64,000 nucleotides of DNA. Source: Opisthorchis felineus (lineage: Eukaryota; Platyhelminthes; Trematoda; Opisthorchiida; Opisthorchiidae). Within the stretch, counting starts at the first letter, position 1, and the number at the start of each line of letters is the position of its first letter. The notes under the pieces were generated by a model. The model worked only from the letters and a program-made list of their open reading frames with translations, had not been told where the DNA came from and ran no database searches. A program made the translations under genes and the position numbers. The DNA is taken from the NCBI GenBank assembly GCA_004794785.1, contig SJOL01007097.1:615112-679111 (forward strand), read 5' to 3'. Shown piece by piece: positions 60,791-64,000 of this stretch.

Positions 60791-62510
60791 TACGCTAAAA
60801 TGACCTCATAAACTGAAGCCAGCACAAACTGTACAACGGAACCTATCAGTAGCCTTAAATTTACAACGGTTTTGTCATTTTTAGCAACACAGTGGTCGTA
60901 AATTCGGTTCGTTGGCATCTCAACAAACCAGTGCTTTCGGTCTAGCAGGCAAACTTATTTTGTTCTGTAGCTGTCTTGGTTGAATATTTCCATTAACTTT
61001 GCCCACTGAACAATTCAGGCGGCAATCTTTTCTACTTAAGCCACATTTTGGCTGAGTTCCTAATTCCAGCTAATGATATACACACACCATTCGCCAAAGG
61101 AATGCACATGGGACGTTCACTTTTGGAACGTTCCCACAGAGAAGTGAAAACATTTGGCATCGCTTACCATAGTTGACTGCTTTATTCAATGCATCTTATA
61201 TCTTATATCGTCAGATGCGTTGTACTTTAAATTTGTGCGACCCGAAGTAGGAGACAGTACAATCACTGTATGTTTCGAATTGTCATTCACAACCACATTG
61301 CTCTTCTCTTTCTCCAAGCATGGCCCACATTGATTTTGCCATTTTAGGTCATGTTGCTGCTTGATCTGAAGTCGACGAAGTGTAAAGAAAGACGCAGCCG
61401 CTCACATTAACTAACAACTCCATCTTTGCCCCAATGCTCGGACCGCTGGTGAAAGTAGCCTATGTGGTTTGAATGCCCTAGCCGTATATCCACTGTGGGT
61501 AGTAAGCTCATGGCTATCCGTTTTAGTAAACGAGCGCTCACGAGAAACAACCTGGAAACATGAGAATTTGACATGGTAACTTCCAAATGTTTATCAAATG
61601 CAGTACGGCTCCATCGACTCAACTCAGTGAGGCAGCTAATCACAATGTCCGAGTATATGAGCTCGATTCTTACCACTCCACCCAGGATAAGTGGGAATGG
61701 TTTGCACGCTCGGCAACGCAGATGGAAACATTTTGCTTTTTCCTTATCTTCTACGCCGTCCAAGTGTCCCCATCAGCTTATAGTGTGGTGTTGTGTCGCG
61801 AAAAAATGGCCTGTTTCAGATTGTGCTAGCTGATGTCAGTGATATGCTTATAGGCACATATCTATATTGTGTTTGGACAACATGCGAATCACATCACCAA
61901 ATCACTAGACGTGCTCGAAAATGGAAACAACAGGTGATCAGTTCAGAAGGCAGCTTGAGGTGACAGACAGGGCTACCAGAGATCTGGAACTTGCTGTTGA
62001 TTTCCGATAGTTTCAGTGAAAGGTTAAGAACTTCAACGAAGTGCATACTTGTGCATATGCAACAGCTATGGAAAGGTTGTGTATCAAGGAAGCAGCAGAT
62101 ACCTACCTACTGGATGCAATTATCCCAAAGCGTTGGCTGCACAAAAAAGTAGCAAAATTATAAGCACTGTTTACAATTTTTAAGCTGGATTAACATCAAC
62201 TGAATGCACTGAACGATGTTTTCAACCCACACAACTCCGTTTGGTGGTAATCAAAAAAACTGGCGAGTGAAATATCCACTTGTTGGGACCTGCACAACGT
62301 CGGTTCAAAGATCAGGAAGATTTTGTTGGAGCATTGTATCCTTTTTTGTTTAACTATTGTGCTAGCTGTGAGGAGCTGTTGTTAGAATGCGAGTGGAATA
62401 CTAATGATAAGAATGGTCTATGAATATCAGTAATTCTGACTCATCCCATGATTCAGAAAATGGTTTTCCTAATTAGTGAGTCTCCTGAATGTAGTACGTG
62501 TTTCTCCCAG
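60791..62510. other. intergenic, weak coding-like traces
   Basis: A plus-strand frame from the ATG at 61921 to about 62380 reads as hydrophilic, helix-rich peptide pieces, but is broken by five stops (62008, 62017, 62161, 62194, 62251); it may be a decayed coding sequence. Minus frame 61407-61763 (118 codons) has no support. Confidence 0.35.
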
Positions 62511-62647
62511 AAAATTATTATCCAGGGCCTCGTGGAGCGATACATACTCTGCGGCATCAGTGTTCTGCTACCAGTTGAAGCACATGAGTGAAATTGACCC
62601 TCAAATGGGGATTCGCTCCTCATCAGACGGGAATTTTGGTAATTTAG
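62511..62647 (+). CDS. candidate internal exon (137 nt), unknown protein
   Basis: A very good acceptor (GTACGTGTTTCTCCCAG, ending 62510) and a consensus donor (TTTAG|GTAAGT, donor at 62648) enclose 137 nt with one open frame, entering in phase 2 and leaving in phase 1. The encoded 45 residues are Ser-rich (RASWSDTYSAAS near the start, RSSSDGNFGNL at the end). No domain recognised. Neighbouring exons were not found; the downstream 500 bp is occupied by hammerhead-bearing repeats, which would be intronic. Confidence 0.4.
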
Positions 62648-62761
62648 GTAAGTTACTTTAGGGTGTAAAAACAGCAGTTTGCTTCCGAATATATGACTTG
62701 CTAGTAAATACTTAAGAAGCAAACCAATTTTAAAAATTTGGCACAACATGAAAGAAAGAAA
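62648..62761. other. spacer between candidate exon and repeat
   Basis: Nothing recognised. Confidence 0.4.
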
Positions 62762-62868
62762 TACTCCCACTTGCATAAGAATCTGGCTTAGATGAGGCCT
62801 AACTGAATCCAGCCGAACCTCTCGTTTATAATGGTATTCTTCAGCAACCTTATTAGTAGTGTGTTACG
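62762..62868. repeat. rearranged ~300-bp repeat: head (minus) joined to tail (plus)
   Basis: 62762-62836 is the head in minus orientation (CACTTGCATAAGAATCTGG, CCAGCCGAACCTCTCGTTTA). 62841-62868 is the tail in plus orientation (TTCAGCAACCTTATTAGTAG, ending GTGTTACG). The tail is followed without a gap by a further unit. Confidence 0.75.
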
Positions 62869-63169
62869 TCTAGACTATGTACTGCAATATTTCCAATATC
62901 ATACAAGCTGAAGCATAGGGCGGCCTGGCAGAGCACACTCAGTTGCAGAAGATCAATTAACACGACGGATTCGGCTGGATTCAGTTGAGCCTCCCATCTA
63001 AACCAAATTTGTATTTAATTGAGAGGATCTGTCGAATTCTGTCCAGTTTGGGTTGAAGTAGAGCATAGGGTCGATGGAGACTCGGGGAATGTGTCTATCT
63101 GAATGGAGAAACCGGCGTGAGAGAAACCGGTCGGAGAGATTTCAGTATCCTTAGGAATAGTATGTTACG
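62869..63169 (+). repeat. ~300-bp hammerhead-bearing repeat, full unit (301 bp)
   Basis: Bounded by two tails ending in TTACG (62864-62868 and 63165-63169), giving a 301-bp unit in tail-to-head tandem order. It contains the GGGCGGCCTGGCAGAGCAC word, the head (GGATTCAGTTGAGCCTCCC), GAGCATAGGGTCGATGGAGA, a badly rearranged hammerhead region with two GAGAAACCGG words (63116 and 63121 region), and the tail. The hammerhead core is not restorable by eye, so this unit is dead, but it defines unit length and order. Confidence 0.75.
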
Positions 63170-64000
63170 CCTTGACGCAAGCAATTTTTTTTATAACCAG
63201 GGATCACCCGTAGCCCTGACTGATATCAAACAAGTATCTTTCTGCTTGTGACCGGCTGGCAACTTACGACACACACATGCACGTAGCACCACACTTCGGT
63301 TCAGTGCAAACCGCCTGGGGCTTCCTATTATTTGCAGGCTTCTACTGGTTCGACCATTGTTGAAAATCCCACGCGAATGTAGTTGTTGAGACGGAAGGTG
63401 GTTTAAAAATAAAGCAAATAAAGTTCACCGTTTTCCAGTTAGCTGCGCAGTATTCAATATTTGAAGGCTAAAGGTTAGGAGGCCAGTATAATCCATCACT
63501 TAATTCGGCTTCTGTCATAGTTTGCAACTTTTACCGCTGAGTCGGAATTCAGTATCCCCTCTAATTGTTTCTGCTTACAGAGGCCACTTTCGTATAACCG
63601 GATGCATTTAGCCTTGACGATAGCAAGCAGCTGAGCTCACGTGACATTTGAGTGATTTGCAGACGCTCGGTATCTTACTCTTAAGGCTTCGGTAGGAAAG
63701 ACATCGTGATTGCAGTCCCAAGAAAATGCACTGAAGCTAAAATGAAATGGGATTCCTAATACCACAGCTTGACCAAAGCAGGCAATATTCTTGTCGTACG
63801 AACAGTGCTCGATGTCATACACAGGAGTTCGAATGAGTGGTTGAAGACCGCAGCAAACTGTCTTTTAGCGTAACACTCAGAACCAGTTGGGCTCAAATGA
63901 GTAAGCGTGAGTTTGCGGTAGAAATGGTCTCCTCGATTTTTGTTTGGAACCTCCGTGACAACATTTCGTTTACAGGGTTAACTTTGAACAACAAACGGAC
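63170..64000. other. intergenic, nothing supported
   Basis: An acceptor-like TTTTTTTATAACCAG ends at 63200, but the following frames stop quickly. No repeat recognised. Confidence 0.5.

Noticed and set aside
61921..62382. Coding-like frame on the plus strand
   Set aside because: Five in-frame stops in 154 codons is close to chance expectation, and no family is recognised.
62600..62630. CTGATGAGGAGCGAA on the minus strand, resembling a hammerhead start
   Set aside because: No stem II separates the two boxes, GAAT replaces GAAAC, and the bases lie inside the better-supported plus-strand exon candidate.
1..64000. CRISPR arrays, bacterial operons, rRNA genes, complete tRNA genes
   Set aside because: Looked for on both strands; no regularly spaced direct repeats, no ribosome-binding-site-linked gene runs, no rRNA words, and the two tRNA-like segments do not close an acceptor stem.

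Overview
This window reads as a stretch of repeat-rich, gene-poor eukaryotic nuclear DNA. A flatworm (Platyhelminthes), most likely a tapeworm or fluke, is the best guess. The grounds are three: spliced-looking gene fragments with GT..AG introns, no long bacterial-style reading frames, and decayed RTE-clade non-LTR retrotransposons next to short repeats that carry hammerhead self-cleaving ribozyme folds, a combination known from schistosomes and their relatives. The taxon is an inference; nothing here names a species.

Layout. 1-9 kb: one plausible small two-exon gene (1228-2019, unknown function), an AT microsatellite and mostly featureless DNA. 9-12 kb: a hammerhead-like fold (9266-9314), a minus-strand RTE remnant (9869-10460) and a foldback copy of a ~300-bp hammerhead-bearing repeat (11787-12057). 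12-28 kb: scattered head or tail pieces of the same repeat (13.5, 16.5, 22.1 kb), a tRNA-like SINE head (24.99 kb) and a few candidate exons. 28-31 kb: a full-arm copy of the ~300-bp repeat (28051-28273), then a 5'-truncated, frameshifted RTE element (28340-30850) whose 3' end contains a nearly complete hammerhead (30781-30825). 31-56 kb: little that can be supported; another RTE tail (36.69 kb), isolated candidate exons on the minus strand and a hammerhead-like motif at 46.3 kb. 56-64 kb: a tRNA-headed SINE with a hammerhead core (56.15-56.27 kb), two poly-G tracts, two more long copies of the ~300-bp repeat (59.36 and 62.76-63.17 kb, the latter with a tail-to-head tandem junction giving a 301-bp period), and a Penelope-type hammerhead motif (60.6 kb).

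The most interesting feature is the recurrence of hammerhead folds in five or six unrelated repeat contexts: the 3' end of an autonomous LINE, a Pol III-type SINE, a ~300-bp satellite/retrozyme-like repeat and Penelope-type ends. In almost all of them stem III is a very short self-complementary palindrome (ACCGGT, ACAGCTGT, ACGT, ACTCGGGT), the arrangement known to favour cleavage as paired molecules or tandem dimers. Most copies have damaged cores, so they are relics; the pattern across families is the observation.

Protein-coding content is weak. Only the RTE remnants are recognised by homology. All other coding calls rest on splice signals plus open frames and have a real false-positive rate, reflected in their confidences.
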